Below are positions 1-6,967 of a stretch of 27,123 nucleotides of DNA, piece by piece. Source of the stretch: JBDHZK01 sp039811865 (GTDB lineage: Bacteria; Actinomycetota; Actinomycetes; Propionibacteriales; Propionibacteriaceae). The notes under the pieces were generated by a model. The model saw nothing but the letters and a program-made list of their open reading frames with translations. It ran no database searches and had not been told where the DNA came from. Location of the stretch: NCBI GenBank assembly GCA_039811865.1, contig JBDHZK010000019.1, forward strand, positions 1 to 27,123, read 5' to 3'. A program made the translations under genes and the position numbers. Position 1 is the stretch's first letter. The number at the start of each line of letters is the position of its first letter.

Positions 1-675
1 CTCGGGGACGCGGTCGGGTGCCCAGACGGCGCCGAGCGCTGCCGGCTCGGCCCCGGCGAGACGACGCCGGACGAGCGCCCGAGCTTCGTCGATGGCCAGC
101 GCCCGAAGGGAGGCGAAATCGCTGCCCAACCAGACCTCCAGCAGCTCGACCCGGGTGACACAGCGCGCAAACCCCTCGGGGTCTCGAACATGCCGATCCA
201 GCTCGAGCAGCGACATCAGGCCTTGCCAGGCGACGATTCGCACCTGGTAGTCGGGGTCGGCGAGGGCACTGCCCAAGATCTGGATCGCGACGGCACCGCC
301 GATGTCGCGGACGGCCAGCGCGGCCGCGACGCGCCACATCATCGACGGCCCGGTCAAGACGTCGGCCCCCAGTAGGTCGAGCACGGTGTCGCCGTGCCCG
401 AGCCGGGCCAACGCCCGACGCCCAGCGAACGCCCAGTTCTCGGCGCCGCGTGCCGCAGCGAGCAGCATCGGAACGGCCTCTTGCGCGTCCAAGTAGCCCA
501 GCGTCTCGACGGCGACTCCGTCCCCCTGCTGGGCCCGGGAGATGAGCTCGGCGACGTAGACGCCCCGTTCGCCCGGCGGCAGCGACCGAGCCGTAGCCAG
601 GTCGTAGGTGGTGTCGTTCCAGGCCATGCCCGAGTGGTCGTCCAATTGAGCAAGCAGGCGGTCGAGCGCGCTCAT
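1..675 (-). CDS. HEAT-repeat-like protein, 5' part only
   Basis: An open frame of exactly 225 codons runs from the ATG at 673-675 to the window edge, so the C-terminus is missing. The protein begins MSALDRLLAQLDDHSGMAWN and is built of Ala/Leu-rich helix pairs, for example the segments containing RRALARLGHG, ALAVRDIGGAVAI and ADPDYQVRIVAWQGL. The motif in which a short acidic turn is followed by VR(I/A)VAW-type helices is typical of HEAT/ARM-like alpha-solenoids, which act as protein-interaction scaffolds. No enzymatic motif, signal peptide or membrane span is visible. The nearest plus-strand gene is divergent, more than 400 bases away. The family assignment rests on helix pattern only, so HEAT-like is a structural description and not a function. 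The start was chosen because it is the first ATG in a frame with normal codon use and no coding pattern lies further upstream. Confidence 0.75.
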   Translation of the reverse strand, partial: MSALDRLLAQLDDHSGMAWNDTTYDLATARSLPPGERGVYVAELISRAQQGDGVAVETLGYLDAQEAVPMLLAAARGAENWAFAGRRALARLGHGDTVLDLLGADVLTGPSMMWRVAAALAVRDIGGAVAIQILGSALADPDYQVRIVAWQGLMSLLELDRHVRDPEGFARCVTRVELLEVWLGSDFASLRALAIDEARALVRRRLAGAEPAALGAVWAPDRVPE

Positions 676-802
676 CGCCGATCACGCCCACCGCGACGAC
701 GCGAGCCACGTGACCCAGCGAAAGCCATGGCTCAGCCTAGGGCCGCGCGGCCCGACCAGGCCCCCGCGGCAGCCCTCGGCGCCGGCTAGGCGACCAGATC
801 GG

Positions 803-888
803 GTGAAAATGTGCGGCGGCTGACCTAGGCGAGCGGACCCACAAGGCGAGAACGCACCCGCGGTCGCGCGCGCGCCGCACGTTTTCGC
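803..888. repeat. 86-base palindromic element, copy A
   Basis: The left arm is GTGAAAATGTGCGGCG (803-818) and the right arm is CGCCGCACGTTTTCGC (873-888), an inverted repeat enclosing 54 bases. Two arm positions are not Watson-Crick pairs, but both become U-G pairs in a plus-strand RNA. The pentamer AGGCG sits at 844-848, the same offset (42-46) as in copies B and C. It contains no reading frame. It lies between the HEAT-like gene and the channel gene. Confidence 0.85.
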
Positions 889-1100
889 AATTCCTGCCTG
901 CCCCTCGCCGCCTGAGAATCCCTCGCCGGCGGCGAAGCAGGAAAGACGCCCGCTTTGGCGCCGTGACGGCATTCTCTTCGCGCCCGCCGCGGTCTCCCCG
1001 CCCGCGGCCGCGAGCCGTCGTGACTCGCCGGGTCCCGCCGAAGCCTCCGGTGCGGGGGGCCAGTCCGATCGGCATCGCGGTCCGAGACCGGCGTTCGCAC

Positions 1101-1106
1101 TACTGT
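1101..1106 (+). promoter_or_regulatory. -10 box of leaderless channel gene
   Basis: TACTGT is followed by six bases and the GTG at 1113, so transcription would start at the first base of the start codon. No convincing -35 is seen. There is no Shine-Dalgarno sequence in front of the GTG. Confidence 0.5.
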
Positions 1107-1112
1107 GCCGCC

Positions 1113-1832
1113 GTGGGGATCAAGCTGGCGCGCTGGGAGGCGGCCACCGATGTCCCGCTGATCGTGGCCGCTGTGCTGTTCTTGTTCGCATTCGCGCTGC
1201 CGATCCTGTGGTGGCCGACTCCGCCGCAACTCGCCCTGATTTGCGAGGTCGTGGTCTGGTGCACCTGGGCCGTGTTCGCCTGCGACTTCGTCGTCCGAGT
1301 GTGCTTGGCTCACGACCGATTGCGCTACGCCCTGAGACACTGGTTCGACCTGATCGTGATCCTGCTTCCGGCGCTGCGACCGCTTCGGCTGCTACGTCTG
1401 GTGACCGTCTTGTCGGTGCTGAATCGCCGAGCCAGCACCAGCCTGAGGGGACGCGTCACCACGTACGTGATCTCGGCGGCGTTGATGCTCACCATGGTCG
1501 GCGCTCTGGCCGTCCTGGACGCCGAACGGGGAACTCCGGACGCAAATATTCTCACCTTCGGTGATGCCCTGTGGTGGTCGGTGAGCACGATGACGACCGC
1601 CGGATATGGGGACCTGTACCCCGTTACGGCCCTCGGCCGGTCGGTGGCGGTCGGCCTGATGATCTGTGGGATCGCCATCCTCGGCACGGTCACCGCCTCG
1701 CTGGCGTCCTGGTTCATTGAGCGCGTCGACGAGGGCGACCGGGACACGAAGCGCCTGATCAAGGAGGTCGAAGCCTTGCGGGCGGAACTGCGCGCACTCC
1801 CTCGTCGACCCCCCGGCGAGGATTCCGACTGA
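1113..1832 (+). CDS. Voltage-gated K+ channel-like six-TM protein
   Basis: A 239-residue membrane protein with the layout of a voltage-gated potassium channel subunit. Hydrophobic segments lie at about 14-33, 40-63 and 78-88. An S4-like segment with Arg at every third position (R89, R92, R95) spans about 87-105. Then come two pore-flanking helices at about 115-135 and 174-200. The pore loop carries TTAGYGD (161-167), a close variant of the K+ selectivity filter TVGYGD, followed by LYP. A charged, probably coiled-coil tail (203-228) ends the protein. The GTG at 1113 is preferred over an ATG at 963 because the extra 50 residues are Arg/Pro-rich and non-conserved in character, and because a -10 box sits exactly six bases upstream of the GTG. 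It probably works as a tetramer in the cytoplasmic membrane. No regulatory RCK domain is attached. Confidence 0.85.
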   Translation: MGIKLARWEAATDVPLIVAAVLFLFAFALPILWWPTPPQLALICEVVVWCTWAVFACDFVVRVCLAHDRLRYALRHWFDLIVILLPALRPLRLLRLVTVLSVLNRRASTSLRGRVTTYVISAALMLTMVGALAVLDAERGTPDANILTFGDALWWSVSTMTTAGYGDLYPVTALGRSVAVGLMICGIAILGTVTASLASWFIERVDEGDRDTKRLIKEVEALRAELRALPRRPPGEDSD

Positions 1833-1866
1833 CGATGGTGGCATGGAAAGTGTCGGTGAGCGTCCG

Positions 1867-1872
1867 TAGGGT
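1867..1872 (+). promoter_or_regulatory. -10 box of leaderless gene
   Basis: TAGGGT, six bases, then ATG at 1879. A possible -35 is TGGAAA at 1844-1849 (17-base spacing). A GTG directly before the ATG (1876) is the alternative start. Confidence 0.5.
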
Positions 1873-1878
1873 GCGGTG

Positions 1879-2565
1879 ATGGGCACGAAACTGGGACGGC
1901 AGGCCGCGAGCCAAGCCGCGGCGGAGGCGGGCTGGCAATTTGTGCTGGGGGCATTCGAGACTTGGGTCCCCGCAGCCGGGCTGGGCGAGGCCGTAGGCAT
2001 CGCGAACGTTGCGGCACCGGTGGCCGCTGAGTTGGACCTGCGTATGGACCTGCGCGACACCGGGGTCGGGTTGCGCCTGATCGACTCGACCGCGGGCTGG
2101 GTCGATCAGCGGCATATCGATGCCGCCCGGACGATCACCGAGAGGTTGCGCGATCACGGCTGGGAGGTGGCCAGCGCGGGCACCCGCCCGGTCCAGCGGC
2201 TGGAGTTGGCGATCGACACTCTCGATGAAGAGGGGATTCGGCCCTTTTGGCAGGCCGCGCTCGACTACGAAGTCGACTCGGACGGATCGCTGTTCGACCC
2301 ACGCGGGCAAGGCCCGCTCGTTTGGTTCCAGACCATGGACGCGCCCCGTCCCCAGCGCAACCGGATCCATTTCGACCTGACGGTCCCCCATTCCATCGCG
2401 GACGCCCGCATCGCGGCGGCGCTCTCGGCCGGTGGGCGCATGGTCAACGACGCCTGGGCCCGATCGTTCTGGGTGCTCGCCGATCCTGAGGGCAATGAGA
2501 TCTGCATCTGCACCTGGCAGGACCGAGATGAGCGGCGAGACGGCCTACTGCCGATCCCGGGCTGA
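1879..2565 (+). CDS. Pterin-dehydratase-like/glyoxalase (VOC) fusion protein
   Basis: A 228-residue protein. Residues about 15-95 resemble a 4a-hydroxytetrahydrobiopterin dehydratase fold: a helix starting GWQFVLGAF, a strand segment LRMDLRDTGVGLRLID, then WVDQRHIDAARTITERL. The His-His-Pro catalytic motif of true dehydratases is not visible, so this part is probably non-catalytic. Residues about 105-215 form a glyoxalase/VOC-type domain, with the typical repeats LELAIDTLDEEGIRPFWQAA and NRIHFDLTV and the closing ADPEGNEICIC. Such fusions are known in actinobacteria with no settled substrate. The gene follows the channel gene after 46 bases but has its own -10 box. The GTG at 1876 would add only one residue. 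Function: probably a small-molecule-binding or metal-dependent lyase/dioxygenase-type protein, with the substrate unknown. Confidence 0.75.
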   Translation: MGTKLGRQAASQAAAEAGWQFVLGAFETWVPAAGLGEAVGIANVAAPVAAELDLRMDLRDTGVGLRLIDSTAGWVDQRHIDAARTITERLRDHGWEVASAGTRPVQRLELAIDTLDEEGIRPFWQAALDYEVDSDGSLFDPRGQGPLVWFQTMDAPRPQRNRIHFDLTVPHSIADARIAAALSAGGRMVNDAWARSFWVLADPEGNEICICTWQDRDERRDGLLPIPG

Positions 2566-2582
2566 CCGGCTGCGGCCGACCA

Positions 2583-2596
2583 GAGGGTGTTCCCTC
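2583..2596 (+). terminator. Short hairpin between VOC fusion and araC-type gene
   Basis: GAGGG, loop TGTT, CCCTC. It lies 18 bases after the stop at 2565 and has no T-run. It could end the upstream transcript, but it also overlaps the expected -35 position (TTCCCT, 2590-2595) of the next gene. Confidence 0.3.
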
Positions 2597-2612
2597 CAGC
2601 TCGGCTGCTGTC

Positions 2613-2618
2613 TACCCT
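2613..2618 (+). promoter_or_regulatory. -10 box of leaderless AraC-family gene
   Basis: TACCCT, six bases, ATG at 2625. A possible -35, TTCCCT at 2590-2595, is 17 bases upstream. Confidence 0.5.
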
Positions 2619-2624
2619 GGGCCG

Positions 2625-3398
2625 ATGTCGGGGAACGTGTTCGCTGCGTTGCGCCCCTTGGTGCGCTCGGTCGTGGCCTATGACTACACCGGTCTGGCCC
2701 CGGGTGCGCACGCCGGTTTGCCCTCCACGTCACTGACCTTGATCGTTGCGATCGGCGATCCCCTGGTGGTGTCGATGGGTGCCCAGCCTCGGCCGTACCG
2801 CGTGCTGCTCGGCGGGCTGCACCTGCGGCCGGCCCGCGTGGAGTTCGGCGAATCCCTTGCCGGCGTCCAGGTCGCGCTGGGCCCAGACGCCGCCCGCAGG
2901 CTCTTCGATTGCTCGGCGGCCGAGCTCGCCCACGGGTGTTTGGAGCTGGACAGCGTCTTGACCGGGTTCGCCGAGAGGTTGGCGGAGCGGGCCAACCTTG
3001 CTGACCGGGGTCAACGGGTCCGCACGGTCTGCGCTGAGCTCCTCGCGCGGTTGGCCGAGCCCCGTCCGTTGGCGCCGCAACTGCGCCACGCCTGGGAGCT
3101 GCTCACCGGTCGGCGACCGGCAACCGCGGGGGCGGTAGCGGAGTGTGTCGGCTGGTCGCGACGCCACCTGGAGCAGCGCTTCGCGCGGGAGTTCGGCATC
3201 ACCCCCGGCCAGGCCGCCGGTCTCGGACGCTTCGAGCGGTCCGTAGGTTTGGTGAAGCGGGGGGATCGGCTGGCCGACGTCGCGGCCGCGACCGGCTACG
3301 CCGACCAGGCTCACCTGGCCCGAGACTGGCGCCGGCTGGCCGGATCGCCGCCGAGCCGATGGATCCGCGATGACGGGCTCGCATTCGTTCAAGCCTGA
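2625..3398 (+). CDS. AraC-family transcriptional regulator
   Basis: 257 residues. The N-terminal half (about 10-130) has the small beta-rich sensor pattern seen in the AraC subgroup whose members begin with a YxYxGLxPGxHxGLPS-like motif (here YDYTGLAPGAHAGLPS, 19-34). The C-terminal half (about 150-248) is a double helix-turn-helix. The first helix set is around ATAGAVAECVGWSRRHLEQRF, and the second contains RLADVAAATGYADQAHLARDWRRLAG and then SPPSRW, the canonical AraC C-terminus. It should bind DNA as a regulator of a nearby or unlinked operon. The gene immediately downstream (28 bases) is a VOC protein. AraC regulators of this group are often encoded beside such proteins, so that gene is the first candidate target. 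No effector can be read from the sequence. Confidence 0.9.
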   Translation: MSGNVFAALRPLVRSVVAYDYTGLAPGAHAGLPSTSLTLIVAIGDPLVVSMGAQPRPYRVLLGGLHLRPARVEFGESLAGVQVALGPDAARRLFDCSAAELAHGCLELDSVLTGFAERLAERANLADRGQRVRTVCAELLARLAEPRPLAPQLRHAWELLTGRRPATAGAVAECVGWSRRHLEQRFAREFGITPGQAAGLGRFERSVGLVKRGDRLADVAAATGYADQAHLARDWRRLAGSPPSRWIRDDGLAFVQA

Positions 3399-3414
3399 GC
3401 CGCCAAGACCGGGT

Positions 3415-3420
3415 GAGGCT
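3415..3420 (+). promoter_or_regulatory. Weak -10-like box before VOC gene
   Basis: GAGGCT followed by six bases and ATG at 3427. The first base is off consensus. The spacing matches the other leaderless genes here, but the gene may equally be read from the araC-type promoter. Confidence 0.25.
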
Positions 3421-3426
3421 GGGTCC

Positions 3427-3825
3427 ATGAGCGAACCGAATGAGCGCACCGACCACAGCATCTGGCCCAGCCTGTCCTGCGACGACGCACCCGCGATGCG
3501 GGCGTGGCTGCAGCGCCTTGGCTTCGAACCGGGCATCGAGGTGCCGGACGAGCGTCCCGGACTGATCCGGCACAGCGAGTTGCTGTGGCCTGAGGGGGGC
3601 CGGGTGATGGTGTGCAGCCGCGGCAAGTCCGACCCGACCTTCGAGACCGCCGGGGTCGTCTCGATCTATGTGGTGACCAGCGAGCCGGACGCTATCCAGG
3701 CTCGCGCCGAGGAACTAGGCGCGCAATTCGTGCGGCGGATCCAGGAGACCGACTACGGCTCCCGCGACTTCGCAGTCCGCGACCCCGAGGCAAACCTGTG
3801 GTGCTTTGGCACCTACGCCGGATGA
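3427..3825 (+). CDS. Glyoxalase/bleomycin-resistance (VOC) family protein
   Basis: 132 residues, the usual size of a single VOC unit with two beta-alpha-beta-beta-beta modules. The first module covers about 12-65 (IWPSLSCDDAPAMRAWLQRL, a typical opening helix, then GGRVMVC). The second covers about 78-130, ending in RDPEANLWCFGTY, the usual VOC C-terminal strand. The pattern is closest to the PhnB/YdfO-like glyoxalase proteins. No substrate can be named. The start at 3427 is chosen because the 19 residues added by a start at 3370 would overlap the araC-type gene and look unlike a VOC N-terminus. It sits 28 bases after the AraC-family gene and may form a unit with it. Confidence 0.8.
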   Translation: MSEPNERTDHSIWPSLSCDDAPAMRAWLQRLGFEPGIEVPDERPGLIRHSELLWPEGGRVMVCSRGKSDPTFETAGVVSIYVVTSEPDAIQARAEELGAQFVRRIQETDYGSRDFAVRDPEANLWCFGTYAG

Positions 3826-3854
3826 GACGGACGACCGCGAGTCATCGGGCGTAG

Positions 3855-3864
3855 TGGCGCCGCT
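3855..3864 (+). repeat. Intergenic decamer TGGCGCCGCT, copy 1
   Basis: The same decamer occurs at 6873-6882 and 16834-16843, always between genes and soon after a stop codon. Here it is followed by CAC and GGGATCG, as in copy 3. It lies 83 bases left of 86-base element B. Confidence 0.45.
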
Positions 3865-3937
3865 CCTCACTGGGATCGGAGTCCCGCGGACTGGACCCCC
3901 AGCGCGGGACAGGGCTCCCAGGTGAGCGCGCCTGGAT

Positions 3938-4023
3938 GTGAAAACGTGCGGCGAGTCGCTCGGGGGAGGCGCTTCGACAGGCGGGCCGGCTTCATCGAGT
4001 CGTCAAGCGCCGCACAGAACCAC
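3938..4023. repeat. 86-base palindromic element, copy B (right arm decayed)
   Basis: The left arm GTGAAAACGTGCGGCG (3938-3953) is the consensus. The right arm (4008-4023) keeps CGCCGCAC and the terminal CAC but differs at five consecutive positions, so only 11 of 16 arm bases pair. Total length is 86, and AGGCG is at 3979-3983, matching the other copies. It lies upstream of the PEP-utilising enzyme gene. Confidence 0.75.
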
Positions 4024-4095
4024 CAACGCGCAAGCTCGACCCGGGCTTTTGCCTGGTGTCCGCCGCCAAGTGAAGTCAGCACCGATGCCCGATCG

Positions 4096-4125
4096 TTGGG
4101 CCGCGCCAACCCCTTGGTGTTAACT
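4096..4125 (+). promoter_or_regulatory. Promoter of leaderless PEP-utilising enzyme gene
   Basis: -35 TTGGGC (4096-4101), 18-base spacer, -10 TTAACT (4120-4125), then six bases to ATG at 4132. TTAACT is one of the few A/T-rich hexamers in the region. Confidence 0.55.
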
Positions 4126-4131
4126 CGCCAT

Positions 4132-6804
4132 ATGACCGTAGTGCTCCCGCTGGACACCGCCGATGCCACCCTCGAAACCGTCGGTGGCAAGGGGTTGAAC
4201 CTCGCCAGGCTGTTGCGCGCTGGGTTCGATGTGCCTGATGGCTTCCTCGTCACCACCCGCGCCTATCGCGAGTTCGTTGCAGCGGCCGGATTGGAGTCGG
4301 TCATCGAGGACGCTGTCGCCGGCCTCGACTCCGGGGATGCCCCCGAGCTCGCCACGGCCGAGGCCAGCATCAGGGCCGCCTTCGTCGCCGCCGGCAGCCC
4401 TGGATGCGCGTCGGAAGTCAGCACCGCCTATGAGGGACTGGGGGCTGGCGTGCCGGTGGCGGTCAGGTCGTCGGCCACCGCCGAGGACCTGCCCGAACTG
4501 TCCTTCGCCGGTCAGCAAGACACCTTCCTGAACGTCATCGGCGCCGACTCCGTCGTGACCGCCGTCGTGGATTGCTGGGCCAGCCTGTGGACGGCCCGAG
4601 CCATCGGCTACCGCATCCGCAACGGCATCGACCACGCCGGGGTCGCGCTCGCGGTGGTCGTTCAGCGCCTTGTGGACGCCGACGTCAGCGGGGTGCTGTT
4701 CACGGCCGATCCGCTGTCTGGTCACCGCGGCCGCACCGTGATCGACGCCACTCGAGGCTTGGGCGAGGCGTTGGTCTCCGGACAGGTCACGCCCGACCAT
4801 CTCGCCGTCGAAACCCGCACGGGGGCGGTCCAGGAGCACACCGTCGGCGCGAAGGCGGTCGCGACGCGACCCCGCGCCGGTGGCGGCGTCACGACTTCGG
4901 CCACCTCCGGCAAGACGACGCCCGCCCTCACCGACACCGAAATCGGCGAGCTAGTGGCCCTCGGCAAGCGCGTCCAAGCCGAGTACGGCCAACCCCAGGA
5001 CATCGAGTGGGCCATCGCCGACGGACGCCTGTATGTGCTGCAGTCTCGGGCGATCACATCCTTGTTCCCCGTGCCCACAACCGACGATGGGCTGCTGGGG
5101 GTCTACTTTTCGTTCGGCGCGGTGCAAGGCATGCTCGCGCCGATGACGCCGATGGGACGAGATGTCATCGTCCAGATCTTCCGCGGCGCGACCCGGGTCG
5201 TCGGAGCCGAGCCCCGCGCGGCCGACCGCCTGCTGCGCACCGCTGGCGAACGGCTTTGGCTGCGCATCGATCCGGCGCTTCGGCACCCGCTCGGGCACCG
5301 CCTGGTGCCCAAGATCTTGAAGGTGCTGGAACCCAGCGCGGGCCAGATCGTCACGAGGCTCCTTGCCGAACCCGGACTCGAACCCCTGCACCGTCCCAGC
5401 CCGGCATCCCTCGCGCGGCTCGTTGCCTTCGCGGCCCGGGTGCTGCCGCGAGTACCGCTCACCCTGATCGACCCGAAGGCGGCCACCGCCCGACTCAACA
5501 CGGCCGTCGCCGACTACCTGGCCGCCGCCGCCCAACGCAGCGGCGCGGCGGACGCCCTGCCGACGCCGGCCGCGCGCCTGGCCGCCCGGCTGAACGCATT
5601 CGAGGCGAACCTGGCCGAGGCATTCCCGACGTTGATTCCGCGCTTCGGTCCTGTGATCCTGCCCGCCATGGTCCTGCTCGGGCGGCTGGATGCTCTGGCC
5701 CGCCGAACCGACTCCGGCGACGGGTCCCTCGCACAACTCGGGCTCGCCGCGGTCCGTGGGGTGGCGGGCAACATCACCACCGAGATGGACCTTGGTTTGT
5801 GGGACGTCGCCCGCGCCATTCAGCTCGACGCGACGGCGGCGGCGGCCTTCGGCGATGCCGCCGACCCCGACGTCCTGGCACAGGCGTACCTGGCCCAGCG
5901 CCTCCCACCCGTGGCACAACGGTCGATCGAGCACTGGATGACGGCCTACGGCATGCGCGGGGTGGCCGAGATCGACTTCGGACGTCCGCGCTGGCGCGAG
6001 CAACCCACCCATCTGATGGCGACGCTGATCAGTTTCGTGGCGATCGCCGATCCGGCGCAGGCTCCGGACGCACAGTTCGCCGCCGCGACCGCCGGAGCGA
6101 AGGTCGCCGTGGATCGGCTGGCGGCGGCGTCCGGCCGGGGACGGCTGGTGCGGTTCATGGCGAGCCGCGTTCGCGCGACGATCGGCGCCCGCGAAACGCC
6201 GAAGTTCACCGTGGTTCGGGTGCTCGGGCTAGCCAGGACGGGGCTCCTGGCCAGTGGCGGCGATTTGGTCGCGGCCGGGTTGTTGAGCCGGGCCGACGAC
6301 ATCTTCTTCCTGCACCTGGAGGAGTTGCGCCGGGTCTGGTCGCGTCCCGGCGAGTTCTGGCGCAACCTGGTCACCGAGCGCCGCACGGACGACGCCCGTG
6401 AGCGGCGCCGCGGCCAGGTGCCGCGGATGCTCACCGGCGACGGCCGCGCCTTCTACGAGGGTCTGGGGGCACAAACGCCAGACGGCGCCCTGGCCGGTAG
6501 CCCAGTGTCTCCCGGCGTCGCGACCGGCCGCGTCCGCGTCGTCTTCGACCCGCACTCCACCCGGCTGGAGCCCGGCGAGATTCTCGTGTGCCCTGGGACG
6601 GACCCGGCCTGGACACCTCTGTTTCTCGCCGCCGGCGGCCTGATCACCGAAGTCGGCGGCATGATGACCCACGGCTCGGTGGTGGCGCGCGAATACGGCA
6701 TCCCGGCGGTGGTCGGCGTCCACGACGCGACTGGACGCCTCAGCACGGGTCAACTCATCCGGCTGGACGGCACCACCGGGACGATCGCGGTCCTCCAGGA
6801 GTGA
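4132..6804 (+). CDS. Rifampicin phosphotransferase-like PEP-utilising enzyme
   Basis: 890 residues with the three-domain order of the PEP synthase/rifampicin phosphotransferase family. First is an ATP-grasp-type nucleotide-binding domain (about 1-315), with VGGKGLNL (17-24, K20), RSSATAEDL (112-120), QDIEWA (289-294) and LQSR (303-306). Next is a large helical middle domain (about 325-760) containing NITTEMDLGLWDVARAI, a signature close to the substrate domain of rifampicin phosphotransferases. Last is a swivelling phosphohistidine domain (about 775-885) with THGSVVAREYGIP around the catalytic His847. Classical PEP synthases have TCH at that site, and the THG form favours the rifampicin group, whose members are about 870 residues. 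The family passes the ATP beta-phosphate via His to a substrate. Antibiotic inactivation is an inference. The start at 4132 (leaderless) removes a 70-residue extension from the 3922 frame that would be encoded by repeat DNA. Confidence 0.85.
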   Translation: MTVVLPLDTADATLETVGGKGLNLARLLRAGFDVPDGFLVTTRAYREFVAAAGLESVIEDAVAGLDSGDAPELATAEASIRAAFVAAGSPGCASEVSTAYEGLGAGVPVAVRSSATAEDLPELSFAGQQDTFLNVIGADSVVTAVVDCWASLWTARAIGYRIRNGIDHAGVALAVVVQRLVDADVSGVLFTADPLSGHRGRTVIDATRGLGEALVSGQVTPDHLAVETRTGAVQEHTVGAKAVATRPRAGGGVTTSATSGKTTPALTDTEIGELVALGKRVQAEYGQPQDIEWAIADGRLYVLQSRAITSLFPVPTTDDGLLGVYFSFGAVQGMLAPMTPMGRDVIVQIFRGATRVVGAEPRAADRLLRTAGERLWLRIDPALRHPLGHRLVPKILKVLEPSAGQIVTRLLAEPGLEPLHRPSPASLARLVAFAARVLPRVPLTLIDPKAATARLNTAVADYLAAAAQRSGAADALPTPAARLAARLNAFEANLAEAFPTLIPRFGPVILPAMVLLGRLDALARRTDSGDGSLAQLGLAAVRGVAGNITTEMDLGLWDVARAIQLDATAAAAFGDAADPDVLAQAYLAQRLPPVAQRSIEHWMTAYGMRGVAEIDFGRPRWREQPTHLMATLISFVAIADPAQAPDAQFAAATAGAKVAVDRLAAASGRGRLVRFMASRVRATIGARETPKFTVVRVLGLARTGLLASGGDLVAAGLLSRADDIFFLHLEELRRVWSRPGEFWRNLVTERRTDDARERRRGQVPRMLTGDGRAFYEGLGAQTPDGALAGSPVSPGVATGRVRVVFDPHSTRLEPGEILVCPGTDPAWTPLFLAAGGLITEVGGMMTHGSVVAREYGIPAVVGVHDATGRLSTGQLIRLDGTTGTIAVLQE

Positions 6805-6805
6805 C

Positions 6806-6866
6806 CCGCGCCGCGGTGCCCCTTCGGACCACGAGTGGACGGCCTGGCCCCGAACCGCGGGCGCGG
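6806..6866 (+). terminator. Inverted repeat after the PEP-utilising enzyme
   Basis: CCGCGCCGCGG (6806-6816) and CCGCGGGCGCGG (6855-6866) are complementary apart from one inserted base and enclose 38 bases. It begins two bases after the stop codon. There is no T-run. It is a possible terminator or processing hairpin. Confidence 0.4.
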
Positions 6867-6872
6867 ACTGGT

Positions 6873-6882
6873 TGGCGCCGCT
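6873..6882 (+). repeat. Intergenic decamer TGGCGCCGCT, copy 2
   Basis: Preceded by GGGCGCGGAC and followed by CCCAC two bases later, as in copy 3 (16834-16843). It is located in the 163-base gap between two genes. No 86-base element is next to this copy. Confidence 0.45.
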
Positions 6883-6967
6883 CGCCCACGGAATGAGCCC
6901 GGTAAGGGCGTCCGAACCCCCGGGTCTACCGTCCAGGCGTATCGCCAACTCAACCTGGGAGAGGGTA

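Larger units (their letters stand above)
676..1112. other. Intergenic region between divergent genes
   Basis: No gene is supported in these 437 bases. It holds a perfect 14-base GC palindrome at 740-753 (GGGCCGCGCGGCCC), the 86-base repeat at 803-888, and the leaderless promoter of the channel gene at its right end. A plus-strand frame open from 963 to the channel gene encodes only Arg/Pro-rich sequence and looks non-coding. Confidence 0.6.
3826..4131. other. Intergenic region with two repeat motifs
   Basis: 306 bases with no supported gene. From left to right it holds the decamer TGGCGCCGCT (3855-3864), the 86-base element copy B (3938-4023) and the promoter of the PEP-utilising enzyme (4096-4125). 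A plus-strand frame runs through it into the enzyme but lacks coding character. Confidence 0.6.

Noticed and set aside
3922..4131. Upstream extension of the PEP-utilising enzyme
   Set aside because: The extra 70 residues would be encoded by the 86-base repeat and promoter. The family starts at the VGGKG region shortly after 4132.
4572..6401. Plus-strand frame of 609 codons inside the PEP-utilising enzyme
   Set aside because: Extremely Arg/Pro/Gly-rich out-of-frame reading of a clear enzyme gene.
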